DNA of 64,000 nucleotides from Variovorax sp. UMC13. Lineage in GTDB: Bacteria; Pseudomonadota; Gammaproteobacteria; Burkholderiales; Burkholderiaceae_C. This document shows, piece by piece, positions 42,447 through 50,855 of this stretch (the stretch's first letter is position 1; each line of letters starts with the position of its first letter). The stretch lies in the NCBI RefSeq assembly GCF_014170375.1, contig NZ_LZZW01000018.1:124001-188000 (forward strand), read 5' to 3'. Under the pieces are notes generated by a model. It had not been told where the DNA came from, searched no databases, and worked only from the letters and a program-made list of their open reading frames with translations. The translations under genes and the position numbers were made by a program.

Positions 42447-44561
42447 TCAGTTGAAGCCCTCGGTCTGGTCCTTGTACGAGCCGTCGAGCATCTTGTAGCG
42501 CCACTGCAGCGTGCGGGACACGAACTTCGAGGTGGTCAGCGCGGGGAAGGTGCCGCCCACCGCCGTCACCGACTGGCTGCTCACGCCCTTGGGCACCGGC
42601 GTCGAGGCGGAGTTCACCGTGCGCGCGTCGGCGAAGCTGTAGACGTTGACCGATTCGATGCGCTCCGCGTACGGGTTGATCTGCCATTCGAGCGTCAGCG
42701 TCGAGGCCTCCGGCGCGCCGTTGCTTGCCAGTGCCCGGGTGCTGTCCGGGATGGTGTGCCATTGCTGCGTGGCCGCGTAGGCGGCCGGTACCACCGGTGT
42801 CACCATGCGCAGGGCGAAGCTCAGCGCAGGCGTCAGGTTGGTCGGCGTCGCGGGGTTCGCGTCGGCGGCGGTGAACAGCTCGAACTCGTAGCGCGACCAT
42901 CCCGGCACCTTGCTCAGGTCGAAGCGCCAGTCGGCGCTCGGCGTCTCGCCATACATGGACGGGTGCGCCCAGCTGGCGAAGCCCGGCGTGGCCTGCGCGA
43001 TCGAGGGGTTCGCCCGCAAAGCGAAGGCATCCGGGCCGGTGATGTCGCGGCTGCGTTGCAGGTTGAAGATGTTGGTGGAGTTCGGCACGAACTGCTGCGC
43101 GCCGGCCGGGATGGTGCCCGAGGCATTCAGGATCGACATCCAGCTCTGCGGCAGGTCCCCGGGGTCGGCGAACACCAGGCCGGCGGTGGGCAGGCCCGGA
43201 CCCTTGACGCGCGCATAGCGCAGGTTGGGCAGGCTCGGACCGTAGCCGGTGCGGGCCACGTAGATCTCCAGCCCGGTCTGGTAGCGCGACGGTCCGGTGT
43301 TGAACTGCTCCTGGAAGGCCGCGGGCAGCAGTTGTTCCTGGCGCCGGATGGAGGCGCGCACGTAAGCGTTCACCGTGCGCTGGTTGCCGTACAGCCACCA
43401 GTTGGTGTTGCGCGCCGCGGTGGCGGTGTTCTCGAACTTCTTCACCACCAGGATGCGGTTGTCCGGCACGCCGTTCTTGTCGGCGAAGCGCAGGTTCACG
43501 ACGGCCTCGTCGCGGCCATTCTGCTGCGTGGTGTAGCGCAGCATCTCGGGGCGGTTGAAGCGGGCACCGTCCATGTCGGCCGAGGCGATCAGGCCGTTGA
43601 AGGCGCCCGAGGCGTTGAGGCCGCTGTGCAGGTAGCTCGCGTTGCCGGTCTGGGCGGCGGGCGCGTCGTCGACCACCAGCCCGTCGCACGCGGACGAGGA
43701 ACTGCGCGAGGTCGAAGGCACCGCAAAGCAGGCGGTGAAGCCGGTCTGCAGGAAGTCCAGTTCGGTGACCGAGAAATCGCCGGCCGCCGAGGTCGCCACG
43801 GTGGCGGGCGTGGTGGTGCCCGCATCGGCCACCGGCACCGGCGGCGCATCGGGGTTGAGCGTGTTCGACAGCACGGGCGAGCCGTTCTCGAAGCTCACGC
43901 GCACCTGGTCGAGCATCTTGTCGGCGCCGGTGTTGGAGCCTCCGACGAAGGGCGTGGAGATCGGGTCGAAGGTCGCCGGGTCGAGCCCGACGCTGGTGAG
44001 CACGGCGGCCAGCTGCTTCGCGACGTTGGTGCGCACCGCCTGCAGGGTGGCGCCGTCGATCGCGGCCAGTGAGGCCGGGTTGTTCACGAGCGAGAGCGGG
44101 TCCTTGTTGGGCGCCAGTTGCGCCGCGATGGCGGTGGTCAGCGGGCTGATGTTGGCGGTGGCCTTGGTGCCCGCCGTGGGCAGCGCCGTCATCAGGCTCA
44201 CCATGGGATTGCGCAGGCCCGACGGGTCGGTCGCCAGCAGCACGAGCGGGGGCGTGGCGCCGCTCTTCAGCTCGCAGGAGAAGGCGCCCTTGTCGTTGGC
44301 CACCAGCGGAGTCACGGTGCAACTGTCGGCGCCGGTCCGGTCCAGGATGCGGACCGCGGCCCCGGCGAGGGCGGCGCCCGTCGCCACCGTGCCGTCGATC
44401 GACGCCGGTGCCGCGACGGGGTCGGGCGCAGGCACGGGCGCCGTGGCGACCGGCTGTCCGCCGCCGTCACTGCCGCCACCGCATGCCGCCATCGCCAGCA
44501 GTGCCGTCACGCTGGCCGCAGCGATGCCCGAGCGCGCGAAGAAATCAGTCGACCATGTCAT
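42447..44561 (-). CDS. Large lipoprotein of unknown function with Ig-like/CarboxypepD-like N-terminal domain
   Basis: A 704-residue exported lipoprotein with signal ASVTALLAMAACGGGSDGGG (lipobox Cys near residue 27) and a Gly/Pro-rich linker. A domain beginning SIDGTVATGAALAGAAVRIL resembles carboxypeptidase-regulatory-like folds found in surface proteins. The remaining 550 residues or so have no motif I recognise (for example WWLYGNQRTVNAYVRASIRR, NPSIAQATPGFASWAHPSMY). GGAGGGG lies upstream of the ATG. It is probably anchored in the outer membrane. It sits between two paralogous LuxR-type regulators, suggesting controlled expression. No enzymatic residues could be assigned. Confidence 0.8.
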   Translation of the reverse strand: MTWSTDFFARSGIAAASVTALLAMAACGGGSDGGGQPVATAPVPAPDPVAAPASIDGTVATGAALAGAAVRILDRTGADSCTVTPLVANDKGAFSCELKSGATPPLVLLATDPSGLRNPMVSLMTALPTAGTKATANISPLTTAIAAQLAPNKDPLSLVNNPASLAAIDGATLQAVRTNVAKQLAAVLTSVGLDPATFDPISTPFVGGSNTGADKMLDQVRVSFENGSPVLSNTLNPDAPPVPVADAGTTTPATVATSAAGDFSVTELDFLQTGFTACFAVPSTSRSSSSACDGLVVDDAPAAQTGNASYLHSGLNASGAFNGLIASADMDGARFNRPEMLRYTTQQNGRDEAVVNLRFADKNGVPDNRILVVKKFENTATAARNTNWWLYGNQRTVNAYVRASIRRQEQLLPAAFQEQFNTGPSRYQTGLEIYVARTGYGPSLPNLRYARVKGPGLPTAGLVFADPGDLPQSWMSILNASGTIPAGAQQFVPNSTNIFNLQRSRDITGPDAFALRANPSIAQATPGFASWAHPSMYGETPSADWRFDLSKVPGWSRYEFELFTAADANPATPTNLTPALSFALRMVTPVVPAAYAATQQWHTIPDSTRALASNGAPEASTLTLEWQINPYAERIESVNVYSFADARTVNSASTPVPKGVSSQSVTAVGGTFPALTTSKFVSRTLQWRYKMLDGSYKDQTEGFN

Positions 44562-44808
44562 GTGAACCCCTCCAGTTCTTGCTTGAAAGAGGAGTCCTTC
44601 ATGAACTCCCGCCGTGTGGAGTGTTCGCAGAGGATGGCCGTGCGCGCATCATTCATTTGTATGACGCCGGGCCGGTCGCGCTCCTCACACAATGCCGTAC
44701 CCGCAGGCGCGCCCAGGGCGCCGCAGGGGCCTCCCCTGTTCATGGGATGGCAGCACCGAACGGTCCGGCTAGCATGTTTTCGAAGGTGCGTTCAGTCCGG
44801 TGCAGGCG

Positions 44809-46029
44809 ATGCGCATCGAGGACGCCCGGCGTCAAGAGGTGAGGGCCGCGGTCGATGAACCTCCCGAATCGGAAGTCGATGAAGCGCATTCCATGGACGT
44901 CCCCACGCTGATCTCGGGTCTTTATGCGGCGGCCCATGGCCGTACGACCTGGCACGCCCCGCTGGGCGACCTGGCCGCCTATCTGGACCTCTGGCTGGTG
45001 CAGGTCGGCACCGTCGACACGAGAAACGGCGCGCTGCTCTTCACGGGTTACGGCGGCCCTGGTGCCACACCGGAGGCCTCGCTGGACTACGTGCGCTTCT
45101 ACAACACCATCGATCCGCGCATCCCAGCCATCCTGGCCATGCCGACCGACGACTGGATGCTGAGCGACCGGCACCACGATGCCGCTTTCGTGCGGAACAG
45201 TCGCTTCCACCAGGAGTTTCTGATCCCGCACGGGGGCGGCGCCATGGCCGGTGCCAAGGTGCTGGAAGTGGACGGCATGCAGTTCATGCTGGCCATGGTG
45301 CGCTCGCACAACGCGCCGCCGCTCGACCCGCTCAAGCTGCCCTTCATGAACCAGCTCAAGCACCATCTGGGCGAGGCGTTTCGCAACATGCTCCACTTGC
45401 GCAGCACGCATGCCGAACTGGACATGGCGAAAGAACTGCTCGGTCCGTTCGACCACCCGATGATGCTGGTGGACGAGACGCGCGGGCTATGGCACAGGAA
45501 TGCGGCGGCGCTGAAGGTGCTGGCGCAGGGCGACATCTTCAAGGAGCAGGCCGGCCTCCTGATGTGCCGCCGCAAGGAGGACAACGAGGCCTTGACGCAA
45601 GCCCTGCATGCGATGACCCGCACCCCTGCGGCGGGCTCGGCCGCACCGGCGCGGCAGGTGCTGAGGTTGCAGGGCGCGGACAGCGCGCCCTGCCTGGCCT
45701 TCGTCAGTGCCATGCGGCCCGAGCAGACGATGGGTGCCTTCGGCCGGGCCGTGCGCGCGCTGATCGTGCTTCACGATCCGGCCCGGCGCCGGGCCGCGCT
45801 GGACCCGTTCATCGTGGCCGAATGCCTCCATCTCACGCCTGCGGAAGCCCGTGTTGCGGTGCAGGTCGCCGACGGTGCCAACGCCAAGGAGATCGCCCGG
45901 CGCAGCGGCGCGGCCTTGCCCACGGTGCGTACCCAGATCCAGCGCGTGATGGAGAAGGCCGGTGTGAGCCGGCAGTCCGACCTGGTCTTGCGCTTGCTGA
46001 ATCTGCCGGCGTCCGTCGCATGGCATTGA
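44809..46029 (+). CDS. LuxR-type transcriptional regulator (paralogue B)
   Basis: A 406-residue regulator with the same architecture as the one at 41003. The sensor region is ISGLYAAAHGRTTWHAPLGD, EFLIPHGGGAMAGAKVLEVD, VDETRGLWHRNAAALKV. The C-terminal HTH is LHLTPAEARVAVQVADGANA, SGAALPTVRTQIQRVMEKAG. A GTG at 44800 could add three residues. It is divergent from the lipoprotein gene with about 250 bases between, so regulation of that gene is plausible. The pair probably arose by duplication, though sequence divergence suggests it is old. Confidence 0.85.
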   Translation: MRIEDARRQEVRAAVDEPPESEVDEAHSMDVPTLISGLYAAAHGRTTWHAPLGDLAAYLDLWLVQVGTVDTRNGALLFTGYGGPGATPEASLDYVRFYNTIDPRIPAILAMPTDDWMLSDRHHDAAFVRNSRFHQEFLIPHGGGAMAGAKVLEVDGMQFMLAMVRSHNAPPLDPLKLPFMNQLKHHLGEAFRNMLHLRSTHAELDMAKELLGPFDHPMMLVDETRGLWHRNAAALKVLAQGDIFKEQAGLLMCRRKEDNEALTQALHAMTRTPAAGSAAPARQVLRLQGADSAPCLAFVSAMRPEQTMGAFGRAVRALIVLHDPARRRAALDPFIVAECLHLTPAEARVAVQVADGANAKEIARRSGAALPTVRTQIQRVMEKAGVSRQSDLVLRLLNLPASVAWH

Positions 46030-46135
46030 CCCGGCCGGCCATCACGCCGAGGCATGGCGGGGCGAAGTCCGGAATGCGCTCCTGTGCTGCGGCCTCTTCA
46101 CGGCCGGGAGACGTCGACCGACTATCCTCGGGCCG

Positions 46136-46813
46136 GTGAGTACAACTCCTCTTCTTCCCCTGGTCCCCGGCAACCTTTCGCATTTCCTCCTCTGGATGGG
46201 CGACAGCGGCCTGGCCACGTTGGTCGTCGGCGCGGTGGCGCTGTGCCTGGCCCTGCGCAGGCAGACGCGCGGGCTGGCGTGGCTGTGGGCGGGCACCTTC
46301 GTGCTCGTGACCTCGCTGGTGTTCGCGACCAAGCTGGGCCTGTTCGGCTGGGGCGAGGGCTTCGCATCGCTCGACTTCCGGGGGCCGAGCGGGCACGCCA
46401 CCCTGTCGGCCTTCGTCTGGCCCATGGTCGCGTGGCTGCTGACGCTGCATGCCGACCGGCGCGTGCGCCTCGCGGCCCACCTGCTCGGCGCGGCCTTCGC
46501 GCTGGCGATCGCATGGATCCTCGTCGCCTACGACTTCCATTCCCTGCCCGAGGTGGTCGCCGGCAGCCTGCTCGGTGGCGGCGCGTCGGTGGCGTGCATC
46601 GCGGCCGCGCGTTCGTCCGCGCCGGCGCCCAGGCACATCACGTTGCTGGCGGCCCTGATGATCGCGTTGCTGTTCGGCCTGCAGCACGGCACGCAGCTCG
46701 GGCCGCTGGTGCGCTTCAAGGCGAAGGCGCATCAGCTCGTGGCGGCCGACGGCCATCCGGCGCTGCGCGGTGGCAGCGAGGCCGCCCGAAGCGGCCGGCG
46801 CGACGGGACCTGA
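46136..46813 (+). CDS. PAP2-superfamily membrane phosphatase
   Basis: A 225-residue membrane protein with about six hydrophobic helices. The central PAP2 motif RGPSGHATLSAF holds the conserved SGH. The last motif reads YDFHSLPEVVAGSLLGG, with the nucleophile histidine and glutamate where aspartate is more common. The N-terminal KxxxxxxRP motif is not obvious. It probably dephosphorylates a lipid phosphate or undecaprenyl pyrophosphate at the periplasmic face. The start is GTG. It is followed by an AraC regulator gene 26 bases later on the same strand. Confidence 0.78.
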   Translation: MSTTPLLPLVPGNLSHFLLWMGDSGLATLVVGAVALCLALRRQTRGLAWLWAGTFVLVTSLVFATKLGLFGWGEGFASLDFRGPSGHATLSAFVWPMVAWLLTLHADRRVRLAAHLLGAAFALAIAWILVAYDFHSLPEVVAGSLLGGGASVACIAAARSSAPAPRHITLLAALMIALLFGLQHGTQLGPLVRFKAKAHQLVAADGHPALRGGSEAARSGRRDGT

Positions 46814-46839
46814 GGCGCCTTCGGCCGAAGATTTCGACG

Positions 46840-47427
46840 ATGGCCGTCACCAATCCCTGGCGCTATGCGCTCGATGCCGACGCGGTCGAGGTGGGCCATT
46901 GGCAGGGCGACAGCGCACCCGCGCTGGCCGCCCACTTCCACGCGCAGGCCCAATGCACCCTGGTGCTGCGCGGCAGCCGGCTGTTCGGGATCGGCGATCG
47001 CGCGATCCTGGTGTCGGCGGGCGAATGCCTGCTCATTCCCGCCGGCCTGCCGCATCGCGGCCTCGCGCACGTCGACCCCGGCTCGGCCTGCCTCAATGTC
47101 TACCTGGAAGTCGAGGGACCGGCGCAGGCGTCTGCGCTGGCGGGCACGCCGGAGACCGTGGCGCGCCTGGCCGAGCGGGCCGGCGTGAGCCGCGAGGCCT
47201 TCACGCGCAGCTTTGCGCGGCGCACGGGCCTGCCACCGGCCGCCTACCGGATCGTCCATCGGCTCAACCAGGGGCGGATGCTGTTGCGGCATGGCGCATC
47301 GGTGGCCGATGTGGCGTTTGCGCTCGGCTTCGCCGACCAGAGCCATTTCGGTCGCCTGTTCAAGCAGCGCTTCGGCATCACACCCGGCGCCTACAGCCGC
47401 GGCCTGCGCGCATCACAAACGTTCTAG
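46840..47427 (+). CDS. Short AraC-family transcriptional regulator
   Basis: A 195-residue protein, shorter than the 250-300 of most AraC members. A cupin-like N-terminal part (QAQCTLVLRGSRLFGIGDRA, ISAG-type GECLLIPAGLPHRG) is followed by two HTH units (VARLAERAGVSREAFTRSFA and VADVAFALGFADQSHFGRLF), ending FKQRFGITPGAYSRG. The N-terminal sensor is compact but has the His-containing cupin loop. It lies between the PAP2 and TauE genes and could control either. Confidence 0.85.
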   Translation: MAVTNPWRYALDADAVEVGHWQGDSAPALAAHFHAQAQCTLVLRGSRLFGIGDRAILVSAGECLLIPAGLPHRGLAHVDPGSACLNVYLEVEGPAQASALAGTPETVARLAERAGVSREAFTRSFARRTGLPPAAYRIVHRLNQGRMLLRHGASVADVAFALGFADQSHFGRLFKQRFGITPGAYSRGLRASQTF

Positions 47428-47474
47428 ACCGTCATGCCGGCGCTCCCTAGTCTCCTGCGCTTTGGAGACCGTGG

Positions 47475-48236
47475 ATGCAGACGTCGATGGGTGCATTGCT
47501 TTTTGTCTCGGGGCTGGCCGGCGGTGTGATCAACGCGGTGGCGGGCGGGGCCACGCTGATCACCTTTCCCGCCATGCTCGCGGCCGGTCTGCCGCCGGTG
47601 GTCGCCAACGCCTCGAACGCGGTCGCCGTCGCGCCCGGGCACCTGCTCGCGGCCATCGCCGACCGGGAGAAGCTGCCGGTGGTCGACCGGTGGCTAGTCT
47701 GGACCCTCGCGGCGGCGGTGCTGGGGGGCGTCGCGGGGGCGCTGCTGTTGCTGGCCGTGCCGGCGCGCCTGTTCGTGCTGCCGGTGCCGGCGTTGATCGG
47801 CTTCGCCACGCTGCTCTTCGCCTTTGCGCCGCGGGTCCAGGCATGGTCGGCGCGGCGGCGAGGGGGCAGGGCGCCGTCGCCATTGGCCGGGCTGGGCAGC
47901 GTGGCCGGGGCCTCCGTCTACGGTGGCTTCTTCGGCGCCGGGCTGGGCGTGATCCTGACCGCGATCCTGGCGATCCACGACGCGGGCGACCTGCGGCGCG
48001 TCAAGGTCCTGAAGAACCTGCTCGCCACGGCGGTGAGCCTGGCGGCGGTCGCCATCTTCATCGTCCAGGGCGCCGTGCGCTGGCCGGAGACCGCCGTCAT
48101 GCTGGCGGGCGCATTGCTGGGCGGCTACGCCGGCGGACACCTGGTGCGCGTGCTGCCGGCCCAGGCGACCCGCTGGGTCGTCATCGTCGCGGGCGCGGCG
48201 ATGACGGTCTTCTACGCATGGAAGTACTGGCGTTGA
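47475..48236 (+). CDS. TauE/SafE-family permease
   Basis: A 253-residue integral membrane protein with two homologous halves. The first starts VSGLAGGVINAVAGGATLIT FP in outline, with the N-V-A-G-G-A motif; the second has GSVAGASVYGGFFGAGLGVI. About eight hydrophobic helices are present. The family exports sulfite, sulfoacetate or other small anions, or takes up such anions. Starts 47 bases after the AraC gene. Convergent with the sensor kinase gene. Confidence 0.88.
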   Translation: MQTSMGALLFVSGLAGGVINAVAGGATLITFPAMLAAGLPPVVANASNAVAVAPGHLLAAIADREKLPVVDRWLVWTLAAAVLGGVAGALLLLAVPARLFVLPVPALIGFATLLFAFAPRVQAWSARRRGGRAPSPLAGLGSVAGASVYGGFFGAGLGVILTAILAIHDAGDLRRVKVLKNLLATAVSLAAVAIFIVQGAVRWPETAVMLAGALLGGYAGGHLVRVLPAQATRWVVIVAGAAMTVFYAWKYWR

Positions 48237-48257
48237 CGGGGGCACGGCGCGCGGGCG

Positions 48258-49679
48258 TCACCCCTGCGCCAGCGGCAGCCTCACCGTCACTTGCAGGCCG
48301 CCGCCATCGCCAGGGTTGACGCCCAGCGCGATCTGCCCGCCGTGCTTCTCGACCACCGACCTGACGATGGCCAGGCCCAGGCCGCTGCCGGTCTGCGTCT
48401 GGTCCGGGGTGCGGAAGAAGCGGTCGAACACGCGCTCGCGCAACGCGGCATCGATGCCCGGCCCCTGGTCGGACACGGTCAGCACGGCTTGGTCCGCCTC
48501 GCGCGCCAGCCGCACCGTGACCATGCCGGCCGGCGGGCTGTACTTGGTGGCGTTCTCGACCAGGTTGTCGACCATCGAGGTCAGGCCCTCGCGCGCGCCC
48601 AGCACGCGCAGGTCGCGTTCCGTCGTGACCAGTTCCAGCTCGACGCCGCGGGCCTGGGCCAGTCCGGACAGCGTCGCGAGCCGGTCCTGCAGCAGTTCGT
48701 CGAGCGCCAGCTTCTCGTTCGGACCGACGTCCATGTCGGCGCTGCTGCGCATCAGCCGCAGCAGCTGGCCCACCAGCCGGGTCGCGCGGTCGATGCTGCG
48801 CAGCACGCCGCTCAGCAGTTCGCCCTGGTGCTCGGTGAGCCGGTGCTGGGCCTGCAGGGCCTCGACGTTGATGCGGATGGCCGCGATCGGCGTGCGCAGT
48901 TCGTGCGCGGCATCGGCGATGAAGTTGCGTTCGCGCGCGGCGCTTTCCGACAGGCGCTGCATCAGCGCGTTGACGCTTTCGACCAGCGGCCGCAGTTCGG
49001 CATGCCGCGCTTCGAAGCCCAGCGGCGTCAGGTCCTTCGGCCCGCGCGCGGCGATCTCCGTGCTGACCTCGCGCCAGGGCCGCAGCGCGAGCCGTATCGA
49101 CAGCCAGGCCGGCAGCAGCAGGAAGGGGATGCTGATGATCAGCGGTATCAGGTAGTAGCCGCGCGAGTTGAAGGTCACGATCAGCTGCTTGCGGTCGCTG
49201 GGCGTGACCAGCGCGACGCGGGTGTCCGACAGTGGCGACTGCCGCGTGCTGGCGCGCCAGTGGCGGCCCTCGACGAACAGGCGCTCGAGGGTGTCGAGCC
49301 GGCTGTTCCGGAGGGTGTCGGGCACACCGTCGGACTTGTAGACCAGCCGGCCCGCCTGCCACACCAGGATGCTCGGCGCCATGGCGGGCTCGTTCTTGTC
49401 GCCATAGGCTTCGCGCAGCGCCACGTCGAGGGCCTGCAGGCTGGCATGCTGCAGCGCCGGGCGGTCGGCCAGGTTCTCGGCGACGGAGAGCACGGCGTCG
49501 TAGGCGTCGGTGGCGCCGTACAGGTCCTGGTTGAAGGCCTCGGCCAGGAACAGCCCCACGAGCACGCTCCACAGCAGTGCCAGCGTGGCCACCTGTCCCA
49601 GCAGCAGGCGGCGCACCAGCGTGGGCCGGGTCCAGCGTTGCCAGCGCGACGCACGCGCGACGGCCATCGCGGCGCTCAT
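48258..49679 (-). CDS. Sensor histidine kinase (QseC-like)
   Basis: A 473-residue membrane kinase with TM1 at about residues 26-46 (GQVATLALLWSVLVGLFL) and TM2 at about 175-196. The periplasmic domain of about 125 residues lies between. A HAMP-like linker follows, then the H-box FIADAAHELRTPIAA with phospho-acceptor H259. The ATPase part has DNLVENATKYSPP, DQGPGIDAA and GSGLGLAIV. It phosphorylates the response regulator encoded upstream, whose stop overlaps its start by four bases. The periplasmic domain gives no clue to the signal. Confidence 0.92.
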   Translation of the reverse strand: MSAAMAVARASRWQRWTRPTLVRRLLLGQVATLALLWSVLVGLFLAEAFNQDLYGATDAYDAVLSVAENLADRPALQHASLQALDVALREAYGDKNEPAMAPSILVWQAGRLVYKSDGVPDTLRNSRLDTLERLFVEGRHWRASTRQSPLSDTRVALVTPSDRKQLIVTFNSRGYYLIPLIISIPFLLLPAWLSIRLALRPWREVSTEIAARGPKDLTPLGFEARHAELRPLVESVNALMQRLSESAARERNFIADAAHELRTPIAAIRINVEALQAQHRLTEHQGELLSGVLRSIDRATRLVGQLLRLMRSSADMDVGPNEKLALDELLQDRLATLSGLAQARGVELELVTTERDLRVLGAREGLTSMVDNLVENATKYSPPAGMVTVRLAREADQAVLTVSDQGPGIDAALRERVFDRFFRTPDQTQTGSGLGLAIVRSVVEKHGGQIALGVNPGDGGGLQVTVRLPLAQG

Positions 49680-50359
49680 GGGCGCGCCGTCAGCGGCTGT
49701 TCCGCCTGGTCGATCACGTAGCCCACGCCCCGCACGGTGCGGATGTAGCCGTCGCCGATCTTGCGTCGCAGGTTGGAGATGTGGACCTCCAGCACGTTGC
49801 TCTCGTTGACCATGCCGCCGGGCACCAGCTGTTCTTCCAGCACGCGGCGGGTGATCACGCGGTCGACGCGCCGCATTAGCAGGCTGAGTAGTTCGAACTC
49901 GCTGCGCGACAGCGCCACCGGGGCGCTGCGCACCCGCACGCGCCGGGTCGGCTCGTGCAGCGTGAGGCCGCGCACCTCGACGGTCCCGTCGTCGAAGCCG
50001 TAGCTGCGCCGCACCAGGGCGCGCACACGCGACAGCAGCTCTGCCAGCACGAAGGGCTTGACCAGGTAGTCGTCGGCGCCGCTGTCGAGCCCGTTGAGCC
50101 GATCGTCGAGCGCGTCGCGCGCGCTCAGGATCAGCACCGGGGTCTTGTGGCGCTCGCGTCGCATCTGCATCAGCAGGCCCAGGCCGTCGCCGTCGGGCAG
50201 GCCCAGGTCGAGCAGCACCAGGTCGCAGGTGCCCGACTGCAGGGCGCGCGTCGCTTCCTCGATCCGGCGAACCCAGACGACCTCCATGTCCTCGTCCCGC
50301 AGCGCCACGCGGATGCCGTTGCCCAGGTCGAGGTCGTCTTCCACCAGAAGTATTTTCAT
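49676..50359 (-). CDS. OmpR-family response regulator (QseB-like)
   Basis: A 227-residue regulator. The receiver domain has the acidic pocket VEDD (7-10), phospho-acceptor D51 in LVLLDLGLPDGDG and the KPF lysine. The C-terminal winged helix contains SRSEFELLSLLMRR and NESNVLEVHISNLRRKIG, then IRTVRGVGYVID. It is the first gene of the two-component operon, with the kinase gene overlapping by ATGA. It probably binds the phased repeats at 50426-50464, controlling its own operon and the divergent exported protein gene. Confidence 0.93.
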   Translation of the reverse strand: MKILLVEDDLDLGNGIRVALRDEDMEVVWVRRIEEATRALQSGTCDLVLLDLGLPDGDGLGLLMQMRRERHKTPVLILSARDALDDRLNGLDSGADDYLVKPFVLAELLSRVRALVRRSYGFDDGTVEVRGLTLHEPTRRVRVRSAPVALSRSEFELLSLLMRRVDRVITRRVLEEQLVPGGMVNESNVLEVHISNLRRKIGDGYIRTVRGVGYVIDQAEQPLTARP

Positions 50360-50425
50360 CGGGGGAATCTAACCGCTCACGTTAAAGAAAAGCTGAAGGC
50401 CGGCCGGGGGCGCAGGCGAGTGTCG

Positions 50426-50464
50426 TTCAGCCAATCTTCAGGAAATGCCGAGGCTGTCTTCAGG
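50426..50464. promoter_or_regulatory. 11-bp-phased TTCAG repeats, candidate response-regulator sites
   Basis: TTCAG occurs at 50426, 50437 and 50459, that is at spacings of 11 and 22 bases. The last two are part of the identical octamer TCTTCAGG (50435 and 50457). OmpR-family regulators bind direct repeats on one helix face at this period. The site lies between the response regulator start (50359) and the exported-protein start (50547). Confidence 0.55.
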
Positions 50465-50546
50465 TGACGGCGGAAGACTGCAGGGGTGCGGACCGGCGGG
50501 GCGTGCGCCCGCCGTCGCTGCATCTTCTTGCGAGGACTGGACGCTC

Positions 50547-50849
50547 ATGTGGATGACGAAAACGCAGGCCTGCTCGGCCCTCATCGCGCTCGTGCTGGGC
50601 GCCTTCGCGGCGGCGGTGTGCGCGGCCGAAGGGCCTGGGCCGCAGCGCAGCCATGGCGGCACCGCGGCGGCAGCGCCGGCCTTGAGGCCCTTGGCCGAAC
50701 GCGGCCCCGCGGCTTTCGATTCGGAGCGCGACGCTCGCCCGGTAAGGTCCATCGGCGCCGCGGCCGGCTATGCACGCCTGGGCCGTTTCCGGTGCTGGGT
50801 GGCGGTGCGGACCTACCTGCGGCGCCAGTTCCTGCAGGCCGGCGGCTGA
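50547..50849 (+). CDS. Small exported protein of unknown function (100 aa)
   Basis: Not recognised. An N-terminal signal peptide (TKTQACSALIALVLGAFAAA, cleaved after VCA) is followed by a low-complexity Ala/Gly/Pro linker. A short basic C-terminal part YARLGRFRCWVAVRTYLRRQ follows. It is predicted periplasmic. A second ATG lies two codons downstream. It is divergent from the two-component operon and shares the repeat-bearing promoter region, so it may be a target or periplasmic modulator of that system. The basic tail could bind membranes or anionic polymers. Confidence 0.6.
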   Translation: MWMTKTQACSALIALVLGAFAAAVCAAEGPGPQRSHGGTAAAAPALRPLAERGPAAFDSERDARPVRSIGAAAGYARLGRFRCWVAVRTYLRRQFLQAGG

Positions 50850-50855
50850 GGCGCC

